A stretch of 64,000 nt of DNA from Glandiceps talaboti (GCF_964340395.1 NC_135563.1:4511422-4575421), one strand, 5' to 3'; numbered from the stretch's first letter, positions 13,879-56,884 are shown. Notes: generated by a model from the sequence alone, not told the origin. Numbers and translations are program-made.

Positions 13879-14386
13879 GATATTGTATAGTTAATCAGTG
13901 GTCGTTATTATCCATAAGTAGTAAAAAAAACTTATTGAATTCATGATCGACGTTGAGGGCACTGATCCAAAAATCAATTTGATTTGATCGTTTATATAGC
14001 TACAAAAAATGCGTTTACCCACAGATGATGCAATAGGGTTAAAGGTGAACCTTATTGCATAACTTACGAGTAAGATATTGTACCCAACAAAACATTTTCA
14101 GCTAGTGCAGCTTGCACAAGTAATAATTTGGCAATGTGCATGAACGATACAATTCACTATAGACAGTCAACAGTTCAATCTAGATGCATCATGGCCAAAG
14201 GGAGCCCAGGGAAATTATATATAGGGAGACGAAGACAGAAGAACTTATACCAATATTACATCTCAAAATTAAGATGTCACACCATTGCAAAAATATACCA
14301 TTTTTTATACTGAACTGCATATGAAGATACAATCATGCTCTTGGTTTTTGTTTTGGTGTAACATTGCTCACTCTGAACATTCTTCT

Positions 14387-14661
<275 letters not shown>

Positions 14662-15075
14662 CAAAGAATGAATAATACAATGGATCCTCTTAGCAATACA
14701 AACCTCCATGGCATAGTTCTTAACTCTCATCCCGGGTAAAATTGACGGCACTTTTTTGCCGACTAATGTTTAACACCTCATGTACAATCGTTGAAGATCG
14801 ACAGTTTTATAATATAGTACTAGAGTCAATAACCACAGCGACACATAAATGATTTCTTTGAATTACCGATGTGACAGTATGCTTGTGCGATCTATCCAAG
14901 ATGTATTAGAAACGCTTACGTGCATTCAAGATCAATCCATGGTGTGAACTATATGTTGATATGTTATAGGGGTCAAAAGCCGGGAAGCAAAATGGCCTGG
15001 AACCACGGTTTTTTACGAATTAGTAAACCTATCCAGTAGATATAGTATTACGAATTATTAGACCTATCCAGGAGA

Positions 15076-15121
<46 letters not shown>

Positions 15122-15157
15122 CGAATAGTATTACGAATTATTAGACCTATCCAGGAG

Positions 15158-15208
<51 letters not shown>

Positions 15209-15299
15209 AGACACAGACACAGATACTAGACACACAGTCATGCAGACACACTTACCTACAATATACATGTAAACATACACTAGTTGGTTTTTCATGAAG

Positions 15300-15305
15300 T
15301 TTAAT
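15300..15305 (-). terminator. Possible polyadenylation signal of the sulfatase gene
   Basis: ATTAAA on the minus strand about 230 nt beyond the TGA stop. It is the commonest variant of AATAAA, and I see no AATAAA closer to the stop. Position alone makes it plausible. Confidence 0.3.
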
Positions 15306-15535
15306 ACTAGACAGGAAACGAAAGAAAATAAGATAAGGAACATTTCGTTAAGATTTCATCAGTTCCTTTAGGTCACTTTTGTCTTGATCAAAGATACTGA
15401 CAAATTCTTTGTTATATTTTCATAGTTTTCGCAATTTATCGACCTACTATTTTTTTTTTCAAAGTATTCATAACAGATTGATTATTTTCCAATGTCGTGG
15501 GGACTTCAGTCATCAATGAGTGGGTACTACTCTGT

Positions 15536-45808
<30,273 letters not shown>

Positions 45809-46149
45809 CTCACAGTTGTTGCCCACTTTGTAAAATGGTGTTACTGATGGCAATTTCGAGCATACTTATACCATGTACCATAATTATTGCACAATGTATA
45901 AAATTCTTGTACTGCCAAGCATATGACGCAATAATCCTCTTACCAGGCTGTTACATTGACAAACTCGTAAAGTTTCAATTTGTAAATAGAGATTACATGA
46001 CTTGACAAATTTTTATGTGCATTTCAAAATGGTAAAATGTACCTGTGTAAAATCTGCAATAATTCCCAAACACTGCAATCCCACTCCCATTGTGTACAGT
46101 TAGGCAGAAATAAAACAAAAGAAAATAACTGTGTAACTAGTATGTGGGT

Positions 46150-46335
46150 TTTGGGTTGCAGGTTACGAAGTTGTGGGTCATTTTGGGGGGTCGATGTGTA
46201 TTTGCAGGCCAATATGACGGCCATTTTGCGAGTTGCGGGTCAATTTTCGTGTCAGTATGAGGGTACGAGCTAATTTACGGGTCAATGTGCGGATCATTGT
46301 GGTTATGTGTGCCAATGTGCAGGTCAACATCTTAT
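46150..46335. repeat. Degenerate short tandem repeat (GGGTCAATNTGCG-like)
   Basis: Words such as GCGGGTCAATTTTCG, TACGGGTCAATGTGCGG and GCAGGTCAACAT recur every 15-25 bases. The copies are strongly diverged. Confidence 0.45.
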
Positions 46336-47072
46336 TACAAAACGTTTTTCAATATTTGGATCACATTGATATCTGTCTTATTCAATCTCATTGGAATTTC
46401 CAATAGCTGTAGGAAAAAACAGAACATAGATATGATTAGTTTTGACCCATCGGCAGTACTCACGCTTGGAAAATTGCAAGGAAATTTTAGTCAGTTGATT
46501 CAAACGATATATCTTGGTTAGCATCTTATCTGAACAACATGAAATCTGTGCCCCAGTGTCAATTATAGTAATGTAGGAAAACTATTTTTTTAGTGGCCCG
46601 CAAATTGCCCCAATGTTGACCCGCAAGGTGATACTACTACTTTATTGGCAAACACATTTTATTGTCTACTGGTGTCAAGTAAGGAATTATAACCCCGATT
46701 ATCTGTACCCGCATTTCATACTCAATAAAGTAAGAAGCGAAGTATAATCAGAGAATGATTTTATTCAAAACCTGCAAATTCTCCCGAACTTTGACCTACT
46801 GACCCTCAAGTTGATTCACAAAGTAATGATACCAAATGTTATAAATATATAAAAACGGGATCTCGAAATCACAGTTTGAATTCCCACGTTTCCATAAATT
46901 ACCCATAATTTCATGGATTTCATGACCCATCATGCATAGTGGCTTCTTGGGTAGCGAGGCTTAAGATCGTTGTGATAATGAAAAAAACAACATTGAGTTT
47001 TTTACCAGGCAGAGGGATTTGAACTTGGTCAATTTATCTGCGCACTAATGTGTTTATGGTTCGTTTGTTGAC

Positions 47073-47136
47073 GTTTATTCATTCATTCATTCATTCATTC
47101 ATTCATTCATTCATTCATTCATTCATTCATTCCTTC

Positions 47137-47167
<31 letters not shown>
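47073..47167. repeat. TTCA then GATT tetranucleotide repeat
   Basis: A TTCA run of about 14 units followed by GATT units, between the sulfatase exon 1 and its first decayed copy. Confidence 0.9.
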
Positions 47168-47629
47168 TTCAAGGAACTGAATGAATCCACCATACGTGGA
47201 TCAATAACCTATAACTATTTAAACCAGATTAATGTATTTTCCGTTCCAAACAACTGCTGTCTCCACTATAAATTATGATTGATTAGTTTATCATGGCTTT
47301 ATATAATATTTACTACCAAAGCTACTAAATTGCAATCCTCTTAGCAGGCTGTTAGATAACAAGTTATCGAAGTAATAAAATGTCAAGTATGTACGTAGAC
47401 ACTAGTCTACACGAAGGACATATTCTGTTTGCATTTCACAAATGAAGGTAAACTTATCTATGCAATGTCTGCAGCATTCCCCAAAAATATTGAAATCCAA
47501 TTGTCGCACTCTACAGTTTTGGCAAAAATAACAATGACAACAAATTGTTTGTGTCATTTTAGTCATGTTTTCGGGGCTTCCTGCCAATATTTTTACTTTC
47601 CATTTCATTTCTCCCATTTTACTCCGTTT

Positions 47630-47710
47630 CTGGTTTTCTTTATTGTTGATGGCAATGCCCAAACTAGCACGTAATGTAGACAGTCGATCATTCTCCACCT
47701 CTCAGTTGTA
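47630..47710 (-). pseudogene. Decayed copy of sulfatase exon 1 (copy 2)
   Basis: The minus strand matches exon 1 around its GACATTGCCATCAACAAGAA segment (here GGCATTGCCATCAACAATAA), with a GAGGTGGAGAATG start-region remnant. The flanking DNA at 47330-47500 also matches the region upstream of exon 1 (45900-46080), including CAGGCTGTTA and TTGCATTTCA-like words. The conserved DDLG end and donor are not present. Confidence 0.55.
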
Positions 47711-48080
47711 GATATAGCTATTTAGCTATATACCCAAACGCATAGTAGGAACCCACACACAGAGTGCATAATATTATGTATATGTAAGAATGTGCTGATC
47801 CGTTGTCTTTTTGGTGTATATTTCAAAAACTATCATATTGTCAGATTCACGGCAAAAGGGCAAAACCATGTTTTTTGTGACTAATTTGCATAATTAATGA
47901 TTTGCAGTAATTAAGCTTCAAATTACATATAATTTGCTACATATACAACCCCAATGATGCACATGTTCTATGAATTTTGTCAGCAGAAGAGTCAAACTCG
48001 TAAAGTACTTTCAAAAGACCAAATTCATATAAATTCTTGCATAGCAGCTGTATTTACGTTCAGTCATACAGTTCCTTTAG

Positions 48081-48260
48081 CCTACCTGTAGTCTTGAGGA
48101 CTAATGCTATGTACAAGACTATTACAGCTATCCTAACTACCTTTTTCGATTTTAATTTTCTTTCGTCGGGGGAAAAACAAGCATTGAAAAAAAATCCAAA
48201 ATGGCAGTTAGAAGAGTTGATATAGTGTGGGAGCATAAGCCATTCAAGACTACAGGTAGG
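48081..48260. mobile_element. Small MITE with 17-bp terminal inverted repeats
   Basis: CCTACCTGTAGTCTTGA at 48081-48097 is matched by its exact complement at 48244-48260, and similarity continues weakly inward. There is no coding capacity. Confidence 0.55.
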
Positions 48261-49909
48261 ATAAGGTTCCTTGATAAGCTAAGTTTGCTTGAGTGAATAA
48301 CGTCTCTCTTTTAAAGATGTGTCCAGAATCCAATACTAGTAAAACAATCGTATTCACTGGACCAAATCAATCCGAATCCATGTGGGTAGTATTCAAAAGT
48401 CACCAATGGAATATCACAAATGTCATATAAAATGGTGATGCAATATTTTTGTAATAAGTTGCACCTGGCACACAATTCTCATTTTGTATTATCGATTACA
48501 AGCCTACTTAAACAAGAATGACGTGTAGTATTTATTTTCCATTTCAAACAGTCACTGGTCTATAAAATTAATAATTCATCATGTTTCTAAGTTGCAATAT
48601 AATGTTCAACATATGAAGGACTAATATAATACTCTTATGTTGTCAAACTCGTCAAATTATGCACACACTCATAAAATCGCACACGCACACACACTTATCA
48701 AATAATTAAAAAACAACATTTCAAGTTTGTGTATAGCTATATAGCCACACTACACGATATGGACACGTTTCTGTATGCATTTCACACACACATATAAACT
48801 CACTTCTATGGAAGACCGGTGAGGACAGCAACCTGAGACCTGCGAGTTGCACAACTGCGACATAAATGTTCTATTTTACTTTAGGATATTTTTGGGTTAT
48901 TCCACCCTTTCAACGTCTGCAATAATCCCGGCCTAAAGCATTGAAATCCAATTGTCGCAGCAAAATAAAATTGTTTTCGATAAAAACATGCTTCAGGAAA
49001 TAGTACTCTGATAGGACCGGTAGATTGGGACTTTGTTTTGTTTTAAGAAATTGTTTTGACCCCGAAGGCACAAATTGAATACTTCTGTCGTTTGATGAGG
49101 TGTAAAGGGAGCAACTGAAGACAATAATATGTGACGTAGACGAACATAATTTGGAGACTGGACTGTATAAAACAGTTACCGTATCAATAAGGATCCAGCA
49201 ATATCTAATAATGTACAGGATTCTACTGATAGCTCAGTAATAAAATCTAGTGGGAATCCAGTAACACCCAGTACTAATCTGTCCATCCGGGGAACCAAAG
49301 ATTGATTCCTTCAGACACCATCATTGACTTAACAGTCAGTCAAAAGTAGCCCAACGGAATCTCTTCTTTTTACCTTAATTGGTACAGTTGTGTACAGTTT
49401 ACTAATATTCAAACTCGTGTAACATAGGCTTACAAATGTCAACACTTATCTGGTACAGACTAGTTTTGTTTCCTACTAGTAGTATTGTGATTGGCATTTC
49501 ATTCACGGGACCTTGTTCTTTATTTGAATCCCTCAAAGTACAGTGTATTATCAAATATCTACACTTTGTGTAAGCCTTTAGTGACAACCATAAGTGCCAA
49601 CGTTTTTTACAAGACTATTTTGTACGAACTCTAGCCTCAGTTCAGTTGTACACCTGCTATATTAGTTACAACAGTGTTTTCTAACAGTTAGTAGCATTCG
49701 AAGGTCATCAATGTCATCAACAACATCCAATCATACAGATGTTATATAAAATAGTCAAGTGGAAATAACACCACACTGTGGTTTTACTCCATATTCATTT
49801 CACAATATTTATTCTCTTTAGATTACATGTTCACTCCAGTTTTTCACTTTGCATGTTGTTGTCTGTGCTTCCTGCCAATAGTTTTTATACATTTTCCCCA
49901 TTTTTACCT

Positions 49910-50045
49910 CATCTCTGTTTTTCTTTCCAGTTGTTAGCAATGTCCAAAACAGCACTGAATACAGATGACAAGTTAATAAAGTCCAAATCAATTTCAGTAA
50001 CAGTTGTCGCCCACTTGAGGAAATGGCGTCATTGAAGGCAATTAA
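49910..50045 (-). pseudogene. Decayed copy of sulfatase exon 1 (copy 3)
   Basis: The minus strand carries AAGTGGGCGACAACTGTT, CATCTGTATTCAGTGCTGTT and TTTTGGACATTGCTAACAAC, aligning in order with the 5' UTR and signal-peptide exon of the sulfatase (AAGTGGGCAACAACTGTG, then TTTTGGACATTGCCATCAAC). The ATG-bearing segment is replaced. Flanking DNA near 48890-48970 also repeats the upstream GCATTGAAATCCAATTGTCG block seen at 47480-47510. Confidence 0.55.
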
Positions 50046-50164
50046 CAAAATCCCCAAACTTTTTATTTCACGCGGTGTACGTGACAAGCCAAGCCTACTT
50101 AACGATTATAATGTTAGTATTTTCCATTTCAAACAGTCACTGCTTCCAATAAAACTAATAATTC

Positions 50165-50600
50165 ATATATGCTATCATTTGACTGTTGCTATGGCATACT
50201 CCTGTTGCTAGTCATATTTGCATACATTTTTTTGAATGTTTATTATCTTGTCTATTAATTACTGATGTTATCTTTGCAATAGGCACCACAATTTATTTGT
50301 TCCTATGGGTATGGTCTTGTTTTGTTTTTGATTTTACACATGATAAATATAGATACACAAAAGATATGGAAAAAGAGACAAGATAGAGAAAAGCAATATT
50401 TGCAAACATATTTTGAATGTTTATTCCTTTGCACATTAATGTCTTATTATCTTTACAATATACTTCATCATTTGGCTGTTACTATGGGTGTGGTCATGTT
50501 GCTAGGCATATTTGCATACATTTTTTGACACTTTTTTCACTTGCCTACCCTTGCCAGTTTTCATCTTTGCAATATGAACCATCAATTGGCAATTACTAAC
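50165..50600. repeat. Degenerate tandem duplication (three partial copies)
   Basis: CATTTG-CTGTT-CTATGG, GTTGCTAGGCATATTTGCAT and ATTTTTTGAATGTTTATT words recur at about 50170-50300, 50400-50530 and 50540-50600 in the same order. No coding evidence. Confidence 0.5.
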
Positions 50601-50636
50601 ACCTCCAGAACCACCCCCACCAAGTTTCTGCCCCAT

Positions 50637-50889
<253 letters not shown>

Positions 50890-51299
50890 AAAATCTACTA
50901 AATTATCGGCTACTTTACGGTTTAGGGAGCCTTCAGTATTTATAGGGGAGAACCGGAGGAAATCACACATGGTCTGTTAAGTAAAACATGACCCTCTTCA
51001 TTTGTAAAAAGTGACCCTCCCCTCTGTCCCATTTTGTAAAACATAACCCTCCCCATGACAATTGCATATACTAAACGTTAATCAATATTCCCATTATATG
51101 TATACATACACTATATTAGAAAGCAATCACCGATTATTTACGACAGAATGAGAGTCATATTATACTGCAGAAATGATTGATATTTATTATTGTTTTATGC
51201 AGAGTTTAATTTTGCAACGATTCAGAAGGACAATGCCAATGTGCAGTACAGATTTCAAAAGCTATACATTACCTTTACTTAAATCTCTCAATCCCTCAG

Positions 51300-51332
51300 A
51301 TTGATCAGACAGCCAATCAAGAAGCAGAAGAA
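51300..51332 (+). CDS. Possible 33-nt exon (truncated duplicate of 51676-51756)
   Basis: CTCAG precedes ATTGATCAGACAGCC, and GAAGAA is followed by the perfect donor GTAAGTG. The translation is IDQTANQEAEE. The last 29 nt and about 140 bp of the following intron duplicate 51728 onward. It may be a functional micro-exon or a duplication relic. Confidence 0.35.
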
Positions 51333-51675
51333 GTAAGTGAAGATTTTGGAATTGTAAAATTACTGAAAATGGTCATTAGGTTTTGTTGCCCAATATTATT
51401 TTTCCTTCACCAATGGAAAGTACAAGTTAACTAAAGTGTCTTTTGTCAGTACTAAGCACATGACAAGTAGTGACAAACTTGTGTCACAAGTAGATTGTAG
51501 CTGAATGAAGTAATATTTTGGAGATTAGTATAACTTTGTTATCAGTGGTAATATCTTTTCAAAAAGGTTAAATTGAGTAGTGGCAACTTTAAGAGTAAAT
51601 ATCAGAATCTAAATGACTTATTTCATTCCATGAATAAGTTTATACTGTATTGTTTGTTTGATTCATTCCTTTCAG

Positions 51676-51756
51676 GATGGAACTCCAAGGCCAAGGAAGA
51701 TGGCACGAACACAGATGGCAGATGAAGATCAGACAGCCAATCAAGAAGCAGAAGAA
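51676..51756 (+). CDS. Putative 81-nt exon of an unrecognised gene
   Basis: Acceptor CCTTTCAG and donor GTAAGTG flank an 81-nt open frame beginning DGTPRPRKMARTQMAD and ending in QEAEE, phase 0 at both ends. It is a basic then acidic low-complexity peptide. A shortened copy precedes it (51300-51332) and a possible terminal exon follows (52255-52299). I do not recognise the protein and see no convincing upstream exons. Confidence 0.4.
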
Positions 51757-52254
51757 GTAAGTGAAGATTTTGGAATTGTAAAATTACTGAAAATGGTCAT
51801 TAGGTTTTGTTGTTCAATATTCTTTTTCCATCTGCAATGGAAAGTACAAGTTATCTCAAATTTCTTTTGTCAGTACTAAGCACGCACATGACAAGCAGGT
51901 CAGAGTGAGTAATTGTAATTTTGAGTTTAAACATAATCATTCAATAGGTAAATTTATTGTTTATTGTATATATTGAATCAGGATATTATCAGCAGTAATA
52001 TTTTTTAGAGCTCAGGCGAAGTTCTAGCATTTTTGAGTGTTTTGGCTCGTATGGAGAACACTGGAGAATGAATGACATAGAAACTTGTTGTGAAATAATT
52101 TCACATTGCCATGATGGAGAACGATAGTCATGTATTATATGAACCACATTACACACTGGAATATTAGATATTAGAAATTTAGTTTAAGGATTTAGTAAAT
52201 ATTACAATTCGAATGGATGTTGTTTCAATAAATACTTTGATTAATTCACTTTAG

Positions 52255-52299
52255 GATGGACCCAGGATGAATATGAAGACCCAAGAATGTAATTATTAA
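52255..52299 (+). CDS. Possible terminal exon related to 51676-51756
   Basis: Acceptor CTTTAG is followed by GATGGACCCAGGATGAATAT, read DGPRMNMKTQECNY and a stop. The start (GATGGA-CC) resembles that of 51676-51756 (GATGGAACTCCAAGG). Weak evidence. Confidence 0.3.
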   Translation, partial: DGPRMNMKTQECNY

Positions 52300-52342
52300 A
52301 AGTTGATGAAATTGTAATGTTTTTCTTTTTTTAAATATGATT

Positions 52343-52515
52343 GATTGAATGAACGAATGAATGAATGAATGAATGAATGAATGAATGAATGAATGAGTGA
52401 CTTGTTTCTATATCCCTTCCCCTTTCTCTTCCCCAAACTCCACATTAAAAATTATACTATCATCGTTTTCGTCGTAGTCGTCGTCGTCGTCGTCGTCGTC
52501 ATCATCATCGTCAAC
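52343..52515. repeat. TGAA and CGT microsatellites
   Basis: TGAA units at 52343-52396, and CGT with CAT trinucleotides at about 52470-52513. Confidence 0.85.
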
Positions 52516-52887
52516 TACCTCGCGTCTCGGTCCTTTTTCGCTGTCGGTATTACATAAACACAAACATTTCATCTTTTTCTCTTTCTTCTGATTTTTGGTT
52601 GTCCTCAGGCTAGGTTTAGTTGGTGACCGGTTGGTCGGTTGGTCGGTTGGTCGGTAGTATTTTCACTTGCCTGTCTATGGCCTTTCTCTCATACCTAACA
52701 TCCACAGACACAAATTTCGCAGTTCTGCCGCCGTCTCCAATTTCACTGCAACCGTATTTGTTATCCTCACCGCGTTTCCATCTGCGTTCGTCATCTCCGA
52801 CAAGTATCATATCAAGTTATTTTTACACCAAACATACAAACTATGTTTGTATGTTTGAGAGTGCCCTTGACATTTATTTGCAGTCAA

Positions 52888-52900
52888 GCAGTGTGTGTGT

Positions 52901-52959
<59 letters not shown>
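52888..52959. repeat. GT dinucleotide repeat
   Basis: GT run with GC interruptions at the left end. Confidence 0.95.
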
Positions 52960-52961
<2 letters not shown>

Positions 52962-53062
52962 CTTGCCACCCCACCCCCTCTTCGATATGTTATGGCAACT
53001 CAAAAAAAGGCGACAAAGAATTGCTTGGCTGCGATGACACCCCTAGCATTGACTAGATAATA

Positions 53063-53097
53063 TGAACGTTAGACTGTTAGAAATAGTCTAACGTTCA
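53063..53097. repeat. Hairpin with perfect 13-bp arms
   Basis: TGAACGTTAGACT and its exact complement AGTCTAACGTTCA, separated by 9 bases. Confidence 0.6.
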
Positions 53098-53454
53098 GGG
53101 GACCTTTTGCCAGACTTGCCATATCATATAACCTGCAGCTGTTTACAGTGCTCACAGTAAATTCCATTTAGTATTGAAGGACGAGAATTTAAATAAATTA
53201 TACCGTTAGTTATTTATACATATAATGACCAACTGAAAGTACTATCATCTGCCTTTTGTGGCTGTCATTCAAGGCAATGTCTATTATATCTACAAGATAT
53301 CAAGCATACATCACCTACACCTGATGGCCAAGAGTGGTAAGTGTCATCTATAAGTTACTTACTTTATTGTTCTACATTCGATGTGCGATAATGATGAATG
53401 CAAAATAACTGTTTTATACATGCTAACTTAAGTGACATACATAAATGTAAATTA

Positions 53455-53760
53455 AGCATGTGTGAGAGCAAATAACACACATGAGGGCAAATGACTCGCA
53501 TATGAAAATAAATCACACACATAAGGCATGTAACGCACTATGAATATAAATGATGCACACATAAAGGCAAATGGTGAAAAATTGAAAATAAGCTACACAT
53601 GCATGGTGCATCATAAAAATAAATGACACAAGATAACTCAAATTACACACAAGACAGAAGTGCCATGTAAAAAATGACACCAGGCATGTGATGCATATAT
53701 TAAAGTAAATGACGAATATATGAAAATAAATGACATGCATTAACGTACTAAGATTACATA
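53455..53760. repeat. Degenerate repeats of AAATGAC-ACACAT words
   Basis: AAATGACNCACAT, GAAAATAAAT and AGGCAAATG words alternate roughly every 35-45 bases. This is an old, diverged minisatellite. Confidence 0.5.
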
Positions 53761-53764
53761 TGTA

Positions 53765-53840
53765 TAAGGTACGACATGATGTTCCGCCCTCACCGGCCTA
53801 CTCTCACATGTGTGAGGGCGCCCCGTCATGGCGTACCTTA
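53765..53840. mobile_element. Foldback element with TAAGGTACG ends
   Basis: TAAGGTACG on the left is matched by CGTACCTTA on the right, and CGCCCTCAC by GTGAGGGCG inside. The arms are about 29 bases with a few mismatches and a short loop. It is locally GC-rich against an AT-rich background and inserted in the AAATGAC repeat zone. Confidence 0.6.
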
Positions 53841-53933
53841 CAGACTAAGGTAAATGGTGAACCAAAAAATAAATGACGTGCCCTTCAGGCAAATGATGCA
53901 ATATGAAAGTGACACATATATAGGGGTAATATA

Positions 53934-53936
<3 letters not shown>

Positions 53937-53984
<48 letters not shown>

Positions 53985-54028
53985 GCGTGTGCGTGTGTGT
54001 GTGCGTGTGCGTGCGTGTGTGTGTGTGT
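53937..54028. repeat. GT/GC dinucleotide repeat
   Basis: A GT run with regular GC substitutions in its right half. It gives His-Thr frames on the minus strand that are not genes. Confidence 0.95.
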
Positions 54029-54299
54029 AGTGGGCACAGATATGAGTACTGAGGGCGCTGTTCCTGAGTGTGAAGTATCGATACATCGTCTCCGGTTACA
54101 GGCCAAAATTTCACTGTATATTTGGCAATTTCCCTTATCAAATGTTTATGTATCAAGCATCCAAAGGACTGGAGCGAGTAACTATATAACAACGGATTCG
54201 GTGGAAAGTTACCATATGTATCAACAAATGTGAGTTGACATTCTTGATCGACTGTAGAAGCCACCGTGCAGGATCCTAGCATTAGTTCAAGTTCAACTT

Positions 54300-55171
54300 C
54301 ATTATGCATGCTCAATGTCATCAGTATTTAGCTGCTGTCTATTTTCTATAGTCAATGTGTCATTTTGTAATGTAAACATCTGTGCTCATCACAACGCCGA
54401 ACAAGAAAACCTATTAAAGTTCCATCTCGATCAACAGGCTCTTCCACATCAACAACTCTAGTTGCCATGCCATGCCACAAACAATAGAATTTGCAGAGAT
54501 CTGTTCACAAATTAGCCACATATACCAGCACTACTGACTAGCATTGCCGAACTCAAAGAATCCCAAAGCACAATTAATTCATCACTAGATTTATTCAACG
54601 GACTTGTGGAAGAATTGTGTGCGAGTTTCTGCACTTGAACTTGAAAATCAAGAAATCAAAGAAGTCAATGATCATCTAATCAGTCGCATCACAGAGCTTG
54701 AGAAATCTACAGTAAGTTTGAACCAGTACAGTAGACGAGAGAACATAGAATTACATGGAATACCAGAAAGTACAGATCGGAGAGAAAACACAGACGCGAT
54801 TACAGTAAGAGTACGTAACGACAAGAGTCGACCCAGAGATCGTAGAAAGATCGACCCAGAGATCATGGAAACAGAAATTGAGGTCACACAAAGAAGCATA
54901 CAGGTAATGGTGCCAGAGATTTTTTCACAGAAAGAAACGCGATCATATCTACTCGTACAAAAAAGAAACTTGCGAACATTACCACTAACATAAATGAAAA
55001 TCTTGCACCAAAAGCACGTAAACTCTTCAAAATGACGAACATGAAGCGCAAATCAGCACACTACAAGTACATGTATGTATGGACACGGAATAGTCAAGTT
55101 CATGTGAAGAAAAGTGAACAATCAGCTGTTTTAGTGATAAGAAATGAACATGATCTCGACCAAATTGTATA
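54300..55171 (+). pseudogene. LINE ORF1 remnant (coiled-coil nucleic-acid-binding type)
   Basis: Plus-strand pieces in shifting frames: IAELKESQSTINSSLDLFNG, then in frame from 54604 LELENQEIKEVNDHLISRIT, NQYSRRENIELHGIPEST, and after another shift NENLAPKARKLFK and YVWTRNSQVHVKKSEQ with a stop at 55171. The QYSRREN-HGIPE block and the WTRNG-like C-terminus are typical of ORF1 proteins of CR1/Jockey-type LINEs, which form coiled-coil RNA-binding particles. Several frameshifts make it non-functional. Confidence 0.75.
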
Positions 55172-55529
55172 ATTCACATCTGAGATCGTATGTTTTGTAC
55201 GAATCTTTAGACTTTCATAGATTTGTTTTCCGATAATCCTGACATACTTATCAATGATGTTAGATGTGCAAATTACTCTTTGTGTCAGTTCAATGATGAG
55301 TTTGTTGTTAATGATAATATATGTTATCTATCTATAATCTATCTATCTCTCACCTAAATATTAGGTCTTTGAGAAAGAACTATTATGATAGTTTTAACTT
55401 ATTTTATGGGGAATGTGTGGAAACCCAATTTAAAGTAATTGCGCTGCCCAAAATTTAGCAAGTAGAGGATAGAAATTTGTATAATCTGCCCAACTATTTA
55501 TTTGAAATTAATACAAGGCAGCAAAGTAG

Positions 55530-56160
55530 AGGGGAGTGGTTGGGATGTATCTTCACGAGTCAATAAATTATGTTGAATGTTGAAATCAGTAATGCGGAAT
55601 CAATATGGGTTGAGGTTAAAATGAGTAAAACTGAATATTTAGTAGGGGCATTGTACAGACCTCCAAATACAAATGACGGTGATTTTATTGCTAGTCTAGA
55701 AAATACAATTGCCTCACTTACAAATAAGTATAAGGGTTGTTTTCTTGTTGGGGATTTGAACATTGATTTAAGCAGTCCACCCAACTCTAGAGGGATTAAC
55801 TTGTTAGACACTTTAGCATGGTTTAATTTTGAACAAACAATAACCTGCCCTACTAGAATTGCGAAAAACACTTCAGCAATTATAGATCATTTTTACACTA
55901 ATGTCACTGGTAAGCAAATCAAGGCGGGTACAATAATTTCAGATATTTCAGATCATTTACCAATTTTTGCTTTTTTCCCCCCTTTGATTGATATACCATC
56001 TCCGTCTTCTGCCATTGCATACATACGAGATTATAGAAACTTTCAGACAGAAGCTTTTAGAGATGATATAAAATCTAAGAGTTGGGACCAAGTGCTACAT
56101 TGTCAGGAAGTACATTTATCTTATGCAAATTTTACCAATGGATTTCTGGAAATTCAATGA
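55530..56160 (+). pseudogene. LINE ORF2 endonuclease domain, truncated
   Basis: An open frame from 55570 has ESIWVEV, YLVGALYRPPNTN, FLVGDLNIDL, ITCPTRI, IDHFYTN and SDISDHLPIFAFF. These are the blocks of the APE-type endonuclease domain of LINE ORF2. The catalytic Asp/Asn of GDLNID and the His of SDHLP are kept. The N-terminal part is frameshifted (GVGMYLHESI-like block before 55570), and the frame stops at 56160 before any reverse transcriptase. Same element as the ORF1 remnant at 54300-55171. Confidence 0.85.
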
Positions 56161-56214
56161 TCTTCTTGGTACATGTTTACATTTTAAAAATGTAAACATG
56201 TACCAAGAAGGTCA
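56158..56214. repeat. Near-perfect snapback palindrome
   Basis: CTTCTTGGTACATGTTTACA (from 56162) through ATTTT is followed after one base by its exact complement, ending CATGTACCAAGAAG at 56210. That is 24-bp arms with a one-base loop, plus three more pairs outside one G-T wobble. It begins where the LINE endonuclease frame stops. Confidence 0.85.
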
Positions 56215-56410
56215 ATTCAGGCAAAATAACGAAGGTAAAATAGCAATGAACGATCAGCCGACATCTACATCGGATTTTAATCAGATTGTATTGACCAACT
56301 ATCGTAATGCTTCGAATTAGAACAAAAGTGACCTGGTAAAATATTAATTACAATTGTAAACATAAAAAGTCGTATTCGAATTTAGAAAACCATGGCCTTT
56401 TTATGGAGCT

Positions 56411-56460
56411 CGCGGTATATTCCGCTTGTCATACCGTATATGTTGAACGGAATATACCGC
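56411..56460. repeat. Foldback with perfect 13-bp arms
   Basis: GCGGTATATTCCG and its complement CGGAATATACCGC, with a loop of about 23 bases. It lies about 450 bp upstream of FAM184. Confidence 0.6.
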
Positions 56461-56884
56461 AAACGCCCTAAACAGGCTATGCAAACCACTGGATGTCTCC
56501 CGATATTTGTATATCCGCATCCAAGGTCCCCACTGACGATCTGTGCACATCTGTGCATACGATCTGTGGATCTGTACCTTGTATTGCGCCATCTACGGAC
56601 AAACGGAGATGCAATATGTAAATACTGTCTCCGTAGCAACAACTAACATGAACCTGCCGGAGAACACTACATGTACTTTTCATTCATACACCTGCAAGAA
56701 AAATAATTCCAAATAAAATCACTGTAATAAATTATAACAATCATTACACGACGTTATAATTTTTGTTCTTTAATTTCTTTTTTAAATATCGTAGTTTACT
56801 AGCGCTTATATGATGCAAACAATTTTGAATGTAACTTGTTATTGAAAACCCGGCACTGCCTTGCGCAGTGAAGAGGTTTTTTAA

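Noticed and set aside
47402-47698. 98-residue minus-strand ORF as a gene
   Set aside because: Its N-terminal part overlaps the decayed exon 1 copy, and the rest shows no motif, splice or codon support.
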